Source of the DNA: Pleurodeles waltl
Taxonomy: Eukaryota > Chordata > Amphibia > Caudata > Salamandridae
Assembly: GCF_031143425.1 (NCBI RefSeq)
Contig: NC_090440.1
Span: forward strand, 1,267,451,123-1,267,515,122
DNA length: 64,000 nucleotides
Direction of reading: 5' to 3'
The position numbers and the translations under genes are program-made. Every line of letters begins with the position of its first letter. Position 1 is the first letter of the stretch. Shown piece by piece: positions 42,426 to 54,404 of the stretch. The notes under the pieces were generated by a model, which did not search any database, was not told where the DNA came from, and saw only the letters and a list, made by a program, of their open reading frames with translations.

Positions 42426-45051
42426 GTAGATAGGGAATTGGTATTTGTTACTGTGATCTGTTTAATTGTACAGGTATTATTCCACCCAGTCCCCATGTGC
42501 GAAAACCTTCATCTCCTCAGCAACTCTGATACTCTGTTAAAGCAAATTTCCATAATCTGTGAGACCTGATGGCGGGACATTTCAAGCACCAAACCAATCC
42601 TGAGATCAAAGGAGCAGACTTTGGAGCTGACACATTTGAAGAGTATGAATTTCTGTGCGGGATTCTGCCAGCCAAGAGAAGACATCTGTCATAAATGGTC
42701 AACAATAACAGAGCAATTTGAGTTTTTGAGGTTCACCGATGTGATGTTGTTGACACTGCCATACTTTTAAGAATGGGCACTCAAGGTATGAACCTCAAAG
42801 CTAAAACGTACTCCAAAGAAATGCTTTCCACACCCGGCAGTTCCTTGTGTCTAGAATGAGAAAATGAGTGGGAATTCTTCTACGGCATATGGCACTTTAG
42901 TTTTACATATTGTTTTTTTACCCCCTCACTGACATTGCTTAGTGTGTGCCTCCACTAGAGATTCATTACCATTAAATCATGACAACTAATTATGCTGGAG
43001 AACATCTAGTAGGGCAAGCAATGACTGTGATTGATACACAACGTTTTAAAAACTGCTTCCAGTTGACACCAATTCTGTTAAAAAGTGGTAGTGTCCACAT
43101 AATATGACATAATATTGAGGTTTTCATGGGCATTGCAGGTTTCTGTGGTTCTGGGTCCACATTCCTTGAAAATCGACAGGAAGGGCTCCTAAAGTAGCTA
43201 GATATCCTTCATGACCACTATCTTTGCTAAAGCAGACCCTTAATCTTCAACTAGTATAGTCATCAATAACACTCATTATTTTGAAGCATAAATATATGGA
43301 TGTACAATGAAGACAAGCAGGGTAATCTAGGTGTTCATCCTTCATATGTTAACATGATGAGTACCATTAATTTGGGTAAAAGAGAATCATTTACAGCAAG
43401 AAAACATAACTGCATTAGCAACTAATATATAGAATTTAAATAAAGCAAAGGAGGGTGGAAAGATATTGAAAGATTTCAAACTCAAGGGACTCTGAAAGGG
43501 AACAAATGGGATCCAGGTCTGGAGATAACATATATCGGACAACACAACAACAGGGTGGGCGGAGGCAGAGCCTGTTCCAGTGTTCGACTTTCACTCTGAT
43601 TGCTTTGTTCCAGTGGCATGCACTTTAAATGTAGTTTTTTTGGTTACCCTCTAGTAATGGCTCCCCACAAGAGAGTGTGAATCATGCTGATTTGTCTTCA
43701 CCTCCACTTCATCCATCATAACAATGCACACAGTTCTCAAAACTAACTAAATTGTTATGGCTCTATAACACCAGATGCTACCACCCAATAGAGTGCTACT
43801 CATATTATGATTCTGAGAAGGCTGAAATGGTGAGGTTGCCCCTCTGATTCAAATAAATAACAGACATATACACATACAATGACAACATGTGGTTTAAGAA
43901 TGATCCATCCTAAACCCTATCTTCAATTCTTGACTCAGATGAATCTTTTCTTTCTTTGTTCTGAGAGGTGAGGAGACTCACATCAAATTATTTAAATTAA
44001 TTACAGTGCAACCAAATGGGCACACATTCAATTTAGAAGACCACATTAAAGTTTCAAAGGACTTTATCACAGACTCAAAGTCAAAATTACATAAATGAGT
44101 CTCAAAACCACAGTATAGACACACAGAATCACTAGAGGCCAGTTTAGACTTTGCACAATATTGAACCTGGTTAACATCTGCAATACCAATATTTCAAGAG
44201 GGACAATGCTGAAACTCAAGAGAAGTGTTTGATGTTTAAAATCCAAAATCAATCTCCTGCTTAACCCATGGATCTAGATTCCTAACTATTCTAATATTAG
44301 AGGGGTTTCAGAGAAAGGATCAGCATAATAGAACTTCTGTAGAAGATTCCACCAAGAGAGTACAACCTCTAAATCTTTAAGAATTAGAGGCCTGCACCTA
44401 AGAGAGGTCTGCGCTGCAAAGAGGGTCTGAGACTTTCTCTAACTAGACCACACTCAAATCTCAATACTTCCAAAAATGACATCATTGTCAAACTCTTCCA
44501 CTGAAAAACAAAATCATAAACCAAACATTTAATTGACAATAGTATCTCCTTTAAGTTTGTTCTATGTGGCCTGGGTGCTCCCTCGCGCTATGGGATTTCA
44601 ATGTGATAACTGTTAATTCAGGACACTTCTTCCAGTCTTGTAGAACTTCTCCAAGACTCTCTTATCTCTTACGCACAATAGACTCTTTATTAACTTCTGC
44701 AGATTTAGAAAAACATGAAAAAGCCAATTTCACATTGAGGATTAGAGCACAGGAAAAAACACAAGCCTACCCTCAGGCAAAGCTAAATGAACAGAAATAC
44801 TCTTTCAGTTTACATTATATCTATATGTCTCCAATGTCAAATGCAAAAGGATTATTAAGCAAAATATTTCAAAAATACTATGACATAAGCAACCTTTCAA
44901 AAAGATGATTAAATGTGGCACACAAAAAACATTATATTCATCTGTGGACTTCACTTGTATGCCAATCAGGGCACCACTTTTAAATGGAAAACATTTCTCA
45001 TGTTACACAGAAAAATAATCATCCCTTCATTTCATGTTTTTAAGAGACATA
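42426..45051. other. Long non-coding stretch, no gene recognised
   Basis: No domain-bearing ORF, RNA gene or element terminus was identified. The longest ORF (44564-44908, 114 codons) lacks similarity to any family I recognise. Confidence 0.45.
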
Positions 45052-45298
45052 GGGGCATATTTACCACCCCCCTGCACCCTTTAGCGCCGCTGTAGCATAA
45101 CTTGTTTTTACGCTACGGCAGCACTAAACAGGCTTTCACCCTGAGCCACATTTACAAAGTGGCACAGTTGTGCTAACAAACGCCATGGTGCACTGTATTG
45201 TAAAAACAGGGCTACCATGGTGTCATTAGGGGGCACAGGGCAACACATGGAAACAGGCGCATAGGAGCCGATGTACCAGTTTCTTGTAAATATACCCC
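45052..45298. mobile_element. MITE, 247 bp
   Basis: Termini are GGGGCATATTTAC at 45052 and GTAAATATACCCC ending 45298, a 13-bp inverted repeat with one mismatch. An interior hairpin (AGCGCCGCTGTAGC with CGCTACGGCAGCACT) lies at about 45084-45126. The tail ACCAGTTTCTTGTAAATA is shared with the element ending at 48876. No ORF; no clear target duplication. Confidence 0.75.
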
Positions 45299-46375
45299 AC
45301 AATGGCACAGCCAAGCTATGCTCTCTCAAATGCATCAACTGAGCCTCTGCACTGCGCAGATCTCAGGAAGATATGTTAAATTCATGATTCGTTTTCCCAA
45401 TAGTTTTAATTGGCCACTCCGCATTTTTCCCCTCAATGGGCCTCATTAAGGGATTCCCTTCATAGGACTGGTAATTTCAAACCCAGGTTATTATGGTAAC
45501 TTCGGTTATGCTTGAGGCCATATAGGATAACATGTTGATAACACGTTTTGAGTTGATTTGATTGTTCTTATGTTTATTTGATATTTTTGATGTGTTACAA
45601 TATGTTCTTGGAGCAAGGATGCACATACCCTCAGCAATCAAATAGGCACTCACAGCCATGGAGTCACATAACTGAAGCACATTCAAACAGTCTCATACCC
45701 AGAGTCACCACTTGTACACAAACCTAAATGACCTCAGCCTTTCCCTAATTAAAAAATAAAATTGCCCTCGTCGAACAACATGGAACGAACATTTTATTGT
45801 TTTATGAAAATGTTTATTTTCTGTGCATGTTCCTTATACATGCATTCCAATATAACATCGGTGTGTTTTTAAAATATACCTGTTTTGCATGGGAAGCTGG
45901 CCAAGATGGTGAAGGCAAGAGGCAAAAATAGCAAATTTAGCAAACATAGGAAGGAGAAAGCGACTGAGGCAAGAAAAGAGACAGCTTTGACTCAGCAGAG
46001 AGCGGGAACGTGGAGAGAGCAGTATTGAAGTGCTGACGGGCAAGGGGGCCAGAAAGAGACGTAGGCCAGGGGTGAACCTACCCTGGTTAGTAATCCACTT
46101 ACCAACAAATCCTGTTACTGTTGCCATACATAACAAGTGTCACCGGCTGCTATGGAAAAGGGGCTCGTGAGCTCAGTTCATTCCCCAAGACATTCGTCCT
46201 GCTACTTCTGTTCTGGGAAAGGCAGCATTACTATATTGCAAAACAGATCAACCTTATTTTCAGCACTGAAGTATAAAACTGTAAAAGCTGAAAAACTAAT
46301 GCCGAGAGCAGATATGTATTTCTCTATACTAAGAACAATAATGTTGACATGGTTATTCTAAAATCTCTATTTAGA
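45299..46375. other. Non-coding stretch, no gene recognised
   Basis: Nothing identified with confidence in this kilobase. Confidence 0.45.
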
Positions 46376-47860
46376 ACCGTTGGGAAATCTCCTGAGTAAA
46401 TCCGTGATCCACTATCATCTATATGCGGATGACACTCAGATTTACCTTAAGGTGGCCTCCAATCACGATCTCTCCTTCCTTAGCTCTACTCTCGACTCCA
46501 TTCAAAACTGGATGTTAACTCATCAACTGATCCTGAATCCCTCCAAAACAGAATTCCTCCTCCTCTCCTCCTCACTTTCTCATCCCCCAGTGCAATCATG
46601 GATGGATCAGATCAATCTAATGAACAATAAGCCCATCATTGTCGAGAGCGCAAAATCCCTTGGTGTCATACTCGACAAAAAACTCAATCTACTCTCCCAC
46701 ATCGACTCCATTGCAAAGTCTGTTCGACACCAACTGCGCCTTCTTTGGGGGATTTGTCGCTTCTTCCCGGAGCACGACCTTAAAACCCTGGTCCAATCGC
46801 TGGTTCTCTCCAGATTGGACTACTGCAACTCTCTTCTTACTGGCCTTCCCAAATCCCACCTTTCCCCCCTGAAGTCTATTCTCCATTCAGCAGCTCGTTT
46901 CATATATAGGGCCAAAAGAAGCGACCACATTACACCCATTTTATCCACCCTCCGTTGGCTTCCCATAGAGGCAAGATCTATCTACAAAACTGCTTGTATC
47001 ACCCACAAAGCCTTGCACTCCTCCTCCCCTCGCTACCTGGTGAATAAACTGAAACTCTCTGGGGGCTCCAGACCATCACGTAATATTATTGCTTGAACCC
47101 CCCATTTTCAAGAAGGAAAGATCGATGGCCCAATCCTTTTCAGGCAACGCGGTGAGAATCTGGAACTCACTTCCGCCTCAGCTTCGGACCACCACCTCTT
47201 CCCAGGCCTTCAAAACTGACCTCAAAGCTCTCCTCCTTCAAAGACACTTCCAAATTTAACTCAAGCCCTCTGTTTTCTGAAGGAAGTCCTTCCATTATAG
47301 GAAATTCTGTTCTCCATGCCTATAGAAGTGCCTTCCCAGGGTGTTTTTGTGTTTTGAGTGTCTGCCATTTAGTGCAGTATTATACCTCTACCTGTATTTT
47401 GTACTCTTTTGTATCATGCACACGGCACCTTTCCTTTTACAACGTATCATTTGCTACCTCTTATATCTTGTTTGCTTTTGATACATGCACAACGGCTACC
47501 TCTTATATCTTGTTTGCTTTTGATACATGCACAACGGCCACCACTGCCGCATGTAACGTAACTATTGTTTTAGTGTTTTGAGTGTCTACCACTTTTTTTT
47601 TTTCCTCTACTCGTACTTTATTTGCTCTTGTAACCTGCACACGTCACTTTTTCCTTTCGTAACGTATCGTTTGCTACCTCGTGTATTTTTTGATACTTGC
47701 ACAATTATCACTATTGCCTCATGTAATGTAACGTTTGCTTTTGTAACAGGCTCACTTGTAATTCTTCTCCTCTTGTATCTTTACTTTGCCTATTGTGAAG
47801 TGCTCTGACACCTTCGGGTAAAGTCCGCGCTATATAAAAATGCATTAAATAAAAAAAAAA
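46376..47860 (+). mobile_element. 5'-truncated L2-like LINE
   Basis: The insert starts inside RT, carries the RT C-terminal half and a 3' UTR, and ends GCGCTATATAAAAATGCATT followed by an A-rich AAATAAA tail. The CGCTATATAAA ending is common to L2/CR1-group elements. A 43-bp unit in the UTR (CTACCTCTTATATCTTGTTT...) is duplicated in tandem at about 47453-47540. Target duplications were not found. Confidence 0.85.
46380..47260 (+). pseudogene. L2-like LINE reverse transcriptase, C-terminal half
   Basis: The 238-codon frame at 46380-47096 opens with 'YHLYADDTQIYL', the active-site block, followed by 'LNPSKTEFLLL', 'SLGVILDKKLNL', 'VLSRLDYCNSLLTGLP' and 'DHITPILSTLRWLPIEARS', all standard for L2/CR1-group elements. 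The final segment ('FSGNAVRIWNSLPPQLR', 'FKTDLKALLLQRHF') lies in another frame at about 47124-47260 after a stop at 47094-47096. The YADD is intact. Loss of the 5' portion is explained by truncation at insertion. Confidence 0.92.
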
Positions 47861-48356
47861 ATGTTTTTAAAAATGCCTACCTACACTGTATTCAACCAGC
47901 GCTAATGATCAGGGCCATAATACACAAACTAAAAAATATCCAGTTGAGAATATCTTCATTGTATGAGACTTTAACTTGTCACAGGACACATTAGTTGACA
48001 GAAATGTCACAACGAAGATTGACGAAAAGATAGAAAGATCATCTCTCACCAAAAGATTACCTTAACATTAGAACTCTGCGATATCTGGCAGCTTCCTCAC
48101 CTCAGTAACAGGAGGTATACCTCCTATTCACAAGTCCACAGCAGTTACTCCAGAATTAGTTATTTTTTACTATGAATGTATTTGTGCAGGAAAGATGCGA
48201 GGCCTCTATCAGCAAGCTGTCACTACCGCAGCTTGGTAATGGTAATTGTCCAATAGGATTACGCTACAAAGGTAGGAGGCCAGTGGAAGCTGAACATAAC
48301 GCTGTTATAACTACATTTTTAGTTGCAGAGATGGAGCTGAAATTCAAACACCTGTA
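47861..48356. other. Non-coding spacer
   Basis: No feature recognised. Confidence 0.4.
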
Positions 48357-48876
48357 GGCCAGATTTACTAGGCCTAGCGCCTCCTTGCACCACACTAATG
48401 TCATATTTTGTTACAATAATGTGTCTCAAAGAGGCAATTTTCAGCATGCCATATTTACAAAGTGGTGCAATGAATGTGTTGTGCCACTTTGCGAAACCTT
48501 GTGTCACATTATGCCTGCATCAGGCATAATGTATGCAGGGGAGGAGTTCTGGAGTTAGGAGGCCTGCAAAAATGCCACAGTGAAATCTGCAAGATTTCAC
48601 TGTGCCATATTTGGTGTAATTTTTAAAGCTTTCTCAAAGCAGGTGTAAAAGTGACACACCTATTTTAATCAATAAGCCTACTTGCACTTTGCTGCATTGA
48701 GGTTAAAATTCTTGACGCTAGTGCAGCAAAGCGCTACAATAGCATAAAAAATGTTCACGCAATTGGCCTACCATGCGCCATGGCGGCGTGCCATGGATGT
48801 TGTTAGATGGGGCAAGGTCAGCGCAAGAAAACTTGTGCATCAGCACTGATGCACCAGTTTCTTGTAAATATGCCCC
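48357..48876. mobile_element. MITE, 520 bp, related to the 45052-45298 element
   Basis: It begins GGCCAGATTTAC and ends GTAAATATGCCCC, inverted with mismatches. It shares GCACCAGTTTCTTGTAAATA at its right end, and CATATTTACAAAGTGG/CACATTTACAAAGTGG inside, with the copy at 45052. A perfect interior hairpin, CACAGTGAAATCT with AGATTTCACTGTG and a 3-base loop, lies at about 48577-48605. No ORF. Confidence 0.72.
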
Positions 48877-50324
48877 TCTGTTATCAAACGCATACTCACT
48901 ACAACCTCCAAAGTAAAATCTCAGTGAACTAATTGCATATTGTTTTTGTGATTAGAAGAAAAAATTCAGAAATTATGGATAAAACTAAACTGAGTATGCT
49001 AGTAAAAGTGAAGCACAGCATTGACACAAAAACATAATTGGTAACAAATAGAAAATAAACACTTTTACACAGGCAAATCAGAAAATACATTATTAGACTT
49101 GAATATGTTCAGTTGAATGTGAAAAAGATTTTTTTTTAGAAATGTAAAAGTTGTGATTAAGATCTAAATTACAAGAAAAATGGTTGCACAGCAAATGGAT
49201 TTGTTTATGTCAAGAGCAAAATGATCACAGTTGAGACTGAAGTCAAAGATAAGATGAGCAAAGGCATTATCATGATGGAAACAAAAAATATTAACATACA
49301 TAGTGTAAAATGGTAAACTGCAGGGCCTGAACAGCTTCCTGTTGAATTGTATTTTATTAAATGTTTTACAAACAGTGTTTTGCTAATAATTGCGAGCAAC
49401 AATAATTAAAAAATACAAACTGCATTTTCATGTGCCTTGAAAGAATAAAAAATACCTGTATTCTTTAAAAAAGGCATCGTGAATGCTGTCAAGTTACAAT
49501 GTCAAATCTGTTAATAATGTTTACAACAACTTAACAAAAGCTTGAGTTGCACGAATGGAAGACTTTAAAAATAGTGCTTCGATGGTGCAGCCAAGCCACA
49601 TTTTAAATAGTTGTCTGTGCTTACAGCTCCGTGGCAGTGTCTGGCAGTAGATGCTGTTATTGCACAAAATGGAGTCGGAAACGCTTCACACAACGAGTCC
49701 CAAGTGCTTTCATGAGAATAGATACTTAGATGTTTGAAGGTTAAAAGGATATATTCCTCCAAATTTGGTCCCAATTTTTAGGAGATAGGGAACAATTATC
49801 ATGTACATTAAAGGTATATTAAGGTGTTTTAGAGCATCAGAGGAGATGGAAACTGGGACTTGCAGGATTAATTACTGGTGTAAATTTATATCCCACTAGT
49901 TTGACTACAGGCACACCCCCCACAATAAGTATAGTCCCCTAAATCAATAGAGATAACAAGCAAATAGGCAAATCGCCCCATAGCACTGTAGCTCATAGTT
50001 GATGGTGCAGGTGGGTGTACAAATGACAAGTTTGCACCACTACCTTTGCCTCTCACCCCCAAATGAAGATAGATTCGAGGACTAGCCCTGGGAACCCACA
50101 CCCTTGTTTAGATTGTTGTAAAAATCCCATTTTATACATGGATTTTTTCCCGAAAGAGACATATTCTTCAGTGAGTCAATATGAATTGTTCTTATATGGT
50201 ACTTTCTACACCATTTATGTTCTTGACTAAGGCTACTTTTGAAATTGTGATCATACCACTTATGTATAAGAAGTATGATTCTTTAATGTCTCAAAGTTTC
50301 CACCATTTACTTGTTGAAGAGTTG
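48877..50324. other. Non-coding stretch, no gene recognised
   Basis: AT-rich; no domain or terminus seen. The upstream TATTG target copy of the solo LTR is at 50325-50329. Confidence 0.45.
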
Positions 50325-52554
50325 TATTGTGTAGGAGGCTGACCTGGCTTATAGTGGGTACCTTGTGGTACTTACACCCTGTGCCAGGTCCAGTTATCCC
50401 TTATTAGTAGAATAGAGGTGTTTCTAGCAGCTTAGGCTGATAGAAGGTAGCTATGGCAAAGCAGGATAGGCTGAACTAGGAGACATGCAAAGCTCCTACT
50501 ATACCACTTATATCATATAGCACAATATCATAAGAAAACACAATACTCAGAGTTACTAAAAATAAAGGTACTTTATTTTAGTGACAATATGCCAAAAGTA
50601 TCTCAGAGGATACCCTCACTTAGGAGGTAAGTAATATACACAAATGATATGTACACAAACCCAAAACAGGTAAGAAACAGTAAGAAAAGTAGTGCAAACA
50701 GTGTAGAATCACAATAGGATGCAATAGGTAAACATAGGTCTAGGGGCAACACAAACCATAAACTCCAAAAGTGGAATGCATATCACGAATGGACCCCAGG
50801 CCTATGGTACGTTGTTGAGGGTCACTGGGACTGTGAGAAAACAGTAAGGGTGTCCAAGATACCCCACCCCAAGATCCTGAAAAGTAAGAGTAAAGTTACC
50901 CTACTACCCCAGAAAGACACAATAGTCGTGGTAGGGGATTCTGCAAGAATCACAAGCACCAGCAAAACACTGAAGACGGATTCCTGGACCTGAGAACCTG
51001 AAAAGGAAGGGGACCAAGTCCAAGAGTCACAATAGTATCCAGGGGGGGCAGGAGCCCAGAAAACCCCAGATGAAGGTGCAAAAGGACTGCCTCCGGGTGG
51101 AAGAAGCCAAAGATTCTGCAACAACAAAAAGGGCTAGGAACTTCTCCTTTGGAAGGAAGATGCCCCACGGCATGCTGGAGGTTGCAGAAGTGTTTCCACG
51201 CATAAATACTACAAACAAGCCTTGCTAGCTGCAAGAATTGCGGATGAGGATTTTGGGTGCTTCTGGGGACCAGGAAGGATCAGGATGTCACCCCTTGGAG
51301 GAGGAGACGGGGGGCGCTCAGCAACTCAGAGAGTCCCTGCAGAAGCAGTCAGCACCCGCAGAAGTACCGGAACAGGCACTTAGAAGATCTGTGAACTCAG
51401 AGTCACAAAAGGAAGGTCCCACAACGTCAGAGTCCAACTCAGCGGGTTGAGCACTACAGGACGGAGTGCTGGGGACCCAGGCTAGGCTGCGCACAAAGGA
51501 ATCCTTGGAAAAGTGCACGGAAGCCAGAGCAGCTGCAAATCACACAGTACACAGGTTTGCTGTCTGGCCTGGGGAGGCAAGGATTTACCTCCACCAAATT
51601 TGGACAGAAGGGCCACTGGACTGTGGGAGAAACTTGGACCCAGCTCCTGTATTCCAGGGACCACGCTCGTTAGGATGAGAGTGGACCCAGAGGACCGGTG
51701 TTGCAGAAGTTTGGTGCCTGCGATAGCAGGGGGAATATTCCGTCGACCCACAGGAGATTTCTTCTTGGCTTCCAGTGCAGGGTGAAGGCAGACAGCCCTC
51801 AGAGCATGCACCACCAGGAAACAGTCGAGAAATCCGGCAGGATGAGGCGCTACAATGTTGCTGGTAGTCGTCTTGCTATTTTGTTGCGGTTTTGCAGGCG
51901 TCCTGGAGCAGTCAGTGGTCGATCCTTGGCAGAAATCAAAGAGGGAGGTGCAGAGGAACTCTGGTGAGCTCTTGCATTCATTATCTGAAGAATAGCCCAG
52001 AGGAGAGACCCTAAATAGCCAAAAAAGGAGGTTTGGCTACCAAGAGAGGTAAGCACCTATCAGGAGGTGTCTATGATGTCACCTGCTGGCACTGGCCACT
52101 CAGAGAAGTCCATTGTGCCCCACCACCTCTGAATCCAAGATGGTAGAGGTCTGGGACACACTGGAGGAGCTCTGGGCACCTCCCCTGGGAGGTGCAGGTC
52201 AGGGGAGTGGTCACCCCCCTTTCCTTTGTCCAGTTTCACGCCAGAGCAGGGCTGGGGGATCCCTGAACTGGTGTAGACTGGCTTATGCAGAGATGGGCAC
52301 CATATGTGCCCATCAAAGCATTTCCAGAGGCTGGGGGAGGCTACTCCTCCCCAGCCCTTAACACCTATTTCCAAAGGGAGAGGGTGTAACACCCTCTCTC
52401 TGAGGAAATCCTTTGTTCTGCCTTCCTGGGACTGGGCTGCCCAGACCCCAGGAGGGCAGAAACCTGTCTGAGGGGTTGGCAGCAGCAGCAGCTGCAGTGG
52501 AAACCCCAGAAAGGCTGTTTGGCAGTACCCAGGTTCTGTGCTAGAGACCCGGGG

Positions 52555-52611
52555 GATCATGGAATTGTGCCCCCAATACCAGAATGGTATTGGGGTGACA
52601 ATTCCATGATC
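52555..52611. promoter_or_regulatory. Conserved long palindrome in the LTR
   Basis: GATCATGGAATTGT and ACAATTCCATGATC enclose CCCAATACC...GGTATTGGG. The same structure occurs in the other LTR copy at 62976-63029. A regulatory or structural role in the LTR transcript is inference. Confidence 0.5.
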
Positions 52612-52864
52612 TTAGACATGTTACATGGCCATGTTCGGAGTTACCATTGTGACGCTACACATAGGCAGTGAGCTATGTGTAGTGCACGCATGTAATGGTG
52701 TCCCCGCACTCACAAAGTTCGGGGAATTTGCCCTGAAAAATGTTGGGGCACGTTGGCTAGTGCCAGGGTGCCCACACATTAAGTAACTTGGCACCTAACC
52801 TTCACCAAGTGATGGTTAGACATGTAGGTGACTTATAAGTTACTTATGTGCAGTGAAAATGGCT

Positions 52865-52890
52865 GTGAAATAACGTGGACGTTATTTCAC
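52865..52890. promoter_or_regulatory. Near-perfect ACGT-containing palindrome in the LTR
   Basis: GTGAAATAACGT and ACGTTATTTCAC are separated by GG. It is repeated with CC at the centre at 62720-62745. ACGT cores are recognised by bZIP factors, so it may be an LTR promoter element; this is inference. Confidence 0.45.
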
Positions 52891-53299
52891 TCAGGCTGCA
52901 GAGGCAGTCCTGTGTAAGAATTGTCAGAGCTTCCTATGGGTGGCAAAAGAAATGCTGCAGCCCATAGGGATCTCCTGGAGCCCCAATACCCTGAGTACCT
53001 AGGTACCATTTACAATGGAATTATATGGGCGCACCAGTGTGCCAATGAGAATTGGTAAAATTAGTCACTAGCCTGCAGTGACAATTTTAGAAAGCAAAGA
53101 CAGCATAAACCCTGAGGTTCTGGTTAGCAGGACCTCAGTGATACAGTTAGGCACCACACAGGGAACACATACAGGGCATACATTATGAGCACAGGGGTCC
53201 TGCCTAGCAGGATCCCAGTGACACATGGGCAAAAACAAACATACATACAGTGAAAATGGGGGTAACATGCCAGACAAGATGGTACTTTCCTACATATTG

Positions 53300-54404
53300 A
53301 TATTTGTTTTATCTAACTAATAATTTCACCATGAATTATTATTGTTTAACATGTGCACAGAGACCAGGCAGGTAGCACTTGTGACAGCGAAGTTCAAGAC
53401 AGAATATGGCAGCTATCAAATGACAATGGTGCAGGGGAAGAATTGCCTTCCTGGTATGGCACTCAATGTAGCTACAGCAAAGCCATTTCATGACAGCAAT
53501 ATTTGCTACTTGTGTTCAAAGTGATGACGTTTTGTGACATATTTATGGAGTATCAAAGGGATTATGAAGAAACACATGGCAGAGTAGATGAAATAGATGG
53601 AACATTTTAGAATAGAACAAGGAACATAGCTTGAATGCCCTCTCTTCTCTACTCAACTTATCAATTGATATAGTGGCAGAGGTGCTTATAAGTGATCCAC
53701 CCTACAGTAATATCTCTTTTTAGAGACCATTAGAAGACATTAGTATTTTCTTATGACATGACTTTGCTGATGGCCAATCCTAATGTGCCCTACTTTGGAG
53801 CCTTGCTTATTATAGTCAAATTTAGCATCTTCTCCAGCTACAGAAGTAACAGGCAAAATCCATATTTTTATGCCTTTATCATCTTGCAATTACATATGCC
53901 AAACACTGCAATCTCTTCCAGAAAACAAATTCACACCACCTCCAAAACACAATCCTCACACTCCTACTCATAAATGCACACGTCTTTTCTAAGTATAAGC
54001 ATTTTACCTACTTTAACCTACTCACAGACACACCACTTGAGTTACTCTTTATAGCAGAATCCTGATTGGGGGATTACATGGCTCCATTATTGCATGAAGC
54101 TTTTCCTTCAAGGCTTTCAAGCTGTCACCCAAAATCACATAAGCAAAAGATGAGAAGGACAACTGTTATATTTAAGGAAACATCATATCTCACCAAAGCT
54201 GAGAATGTTTCTCTACAAAGTTGTGATGTCTTCCTATCCAGGTCAAATCATACATCATCTTTCTCCTGTTACTTCCTCCTTCTTTATAGGCCATCACCTA
54301 AGAAATAAACTTTGCCACATATGCTTCTAGACACAGTTTTAAAACTTCTTCCACTATATTTAAACCTATGTTTCCTTGGTTTACATACAGTTTGACATTT
54401 TAAT
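53300..54404. other. Non-coding stretch, no gene recognised
   Basis: No feature identified. Confidence 0.4.

Larger units (their letters stand above)
50330..53294 (-). repeat. Solo gypsy LTR, 2,965 bp, with TATTG target duplication
   Basis: Read on the minus strand it begins TGTAGGAAAGTACC (53294) and ends GGTCAGCCTCCTACA (50330). TATTG precedes it (50325-50329) and follows it (53295-53299): a perfect 5-bp duplication, showing a complete LTR left by recombination between two LTRs. AATAAAG near 50560-50575 on the minus strand may be the poly(A) signal. About 2.96 kb is very long for an LTR. Its first 750 bases match 62317-63065. ORFs inside have no retroviral domain. Confidence 0.94.

Noticed and set aside
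51466..52560. ORFs of 90-166 codons inside 50330-53294
   Set aside because: They lie wholly inside a non-coding solo LTR and match no retroelement domain.
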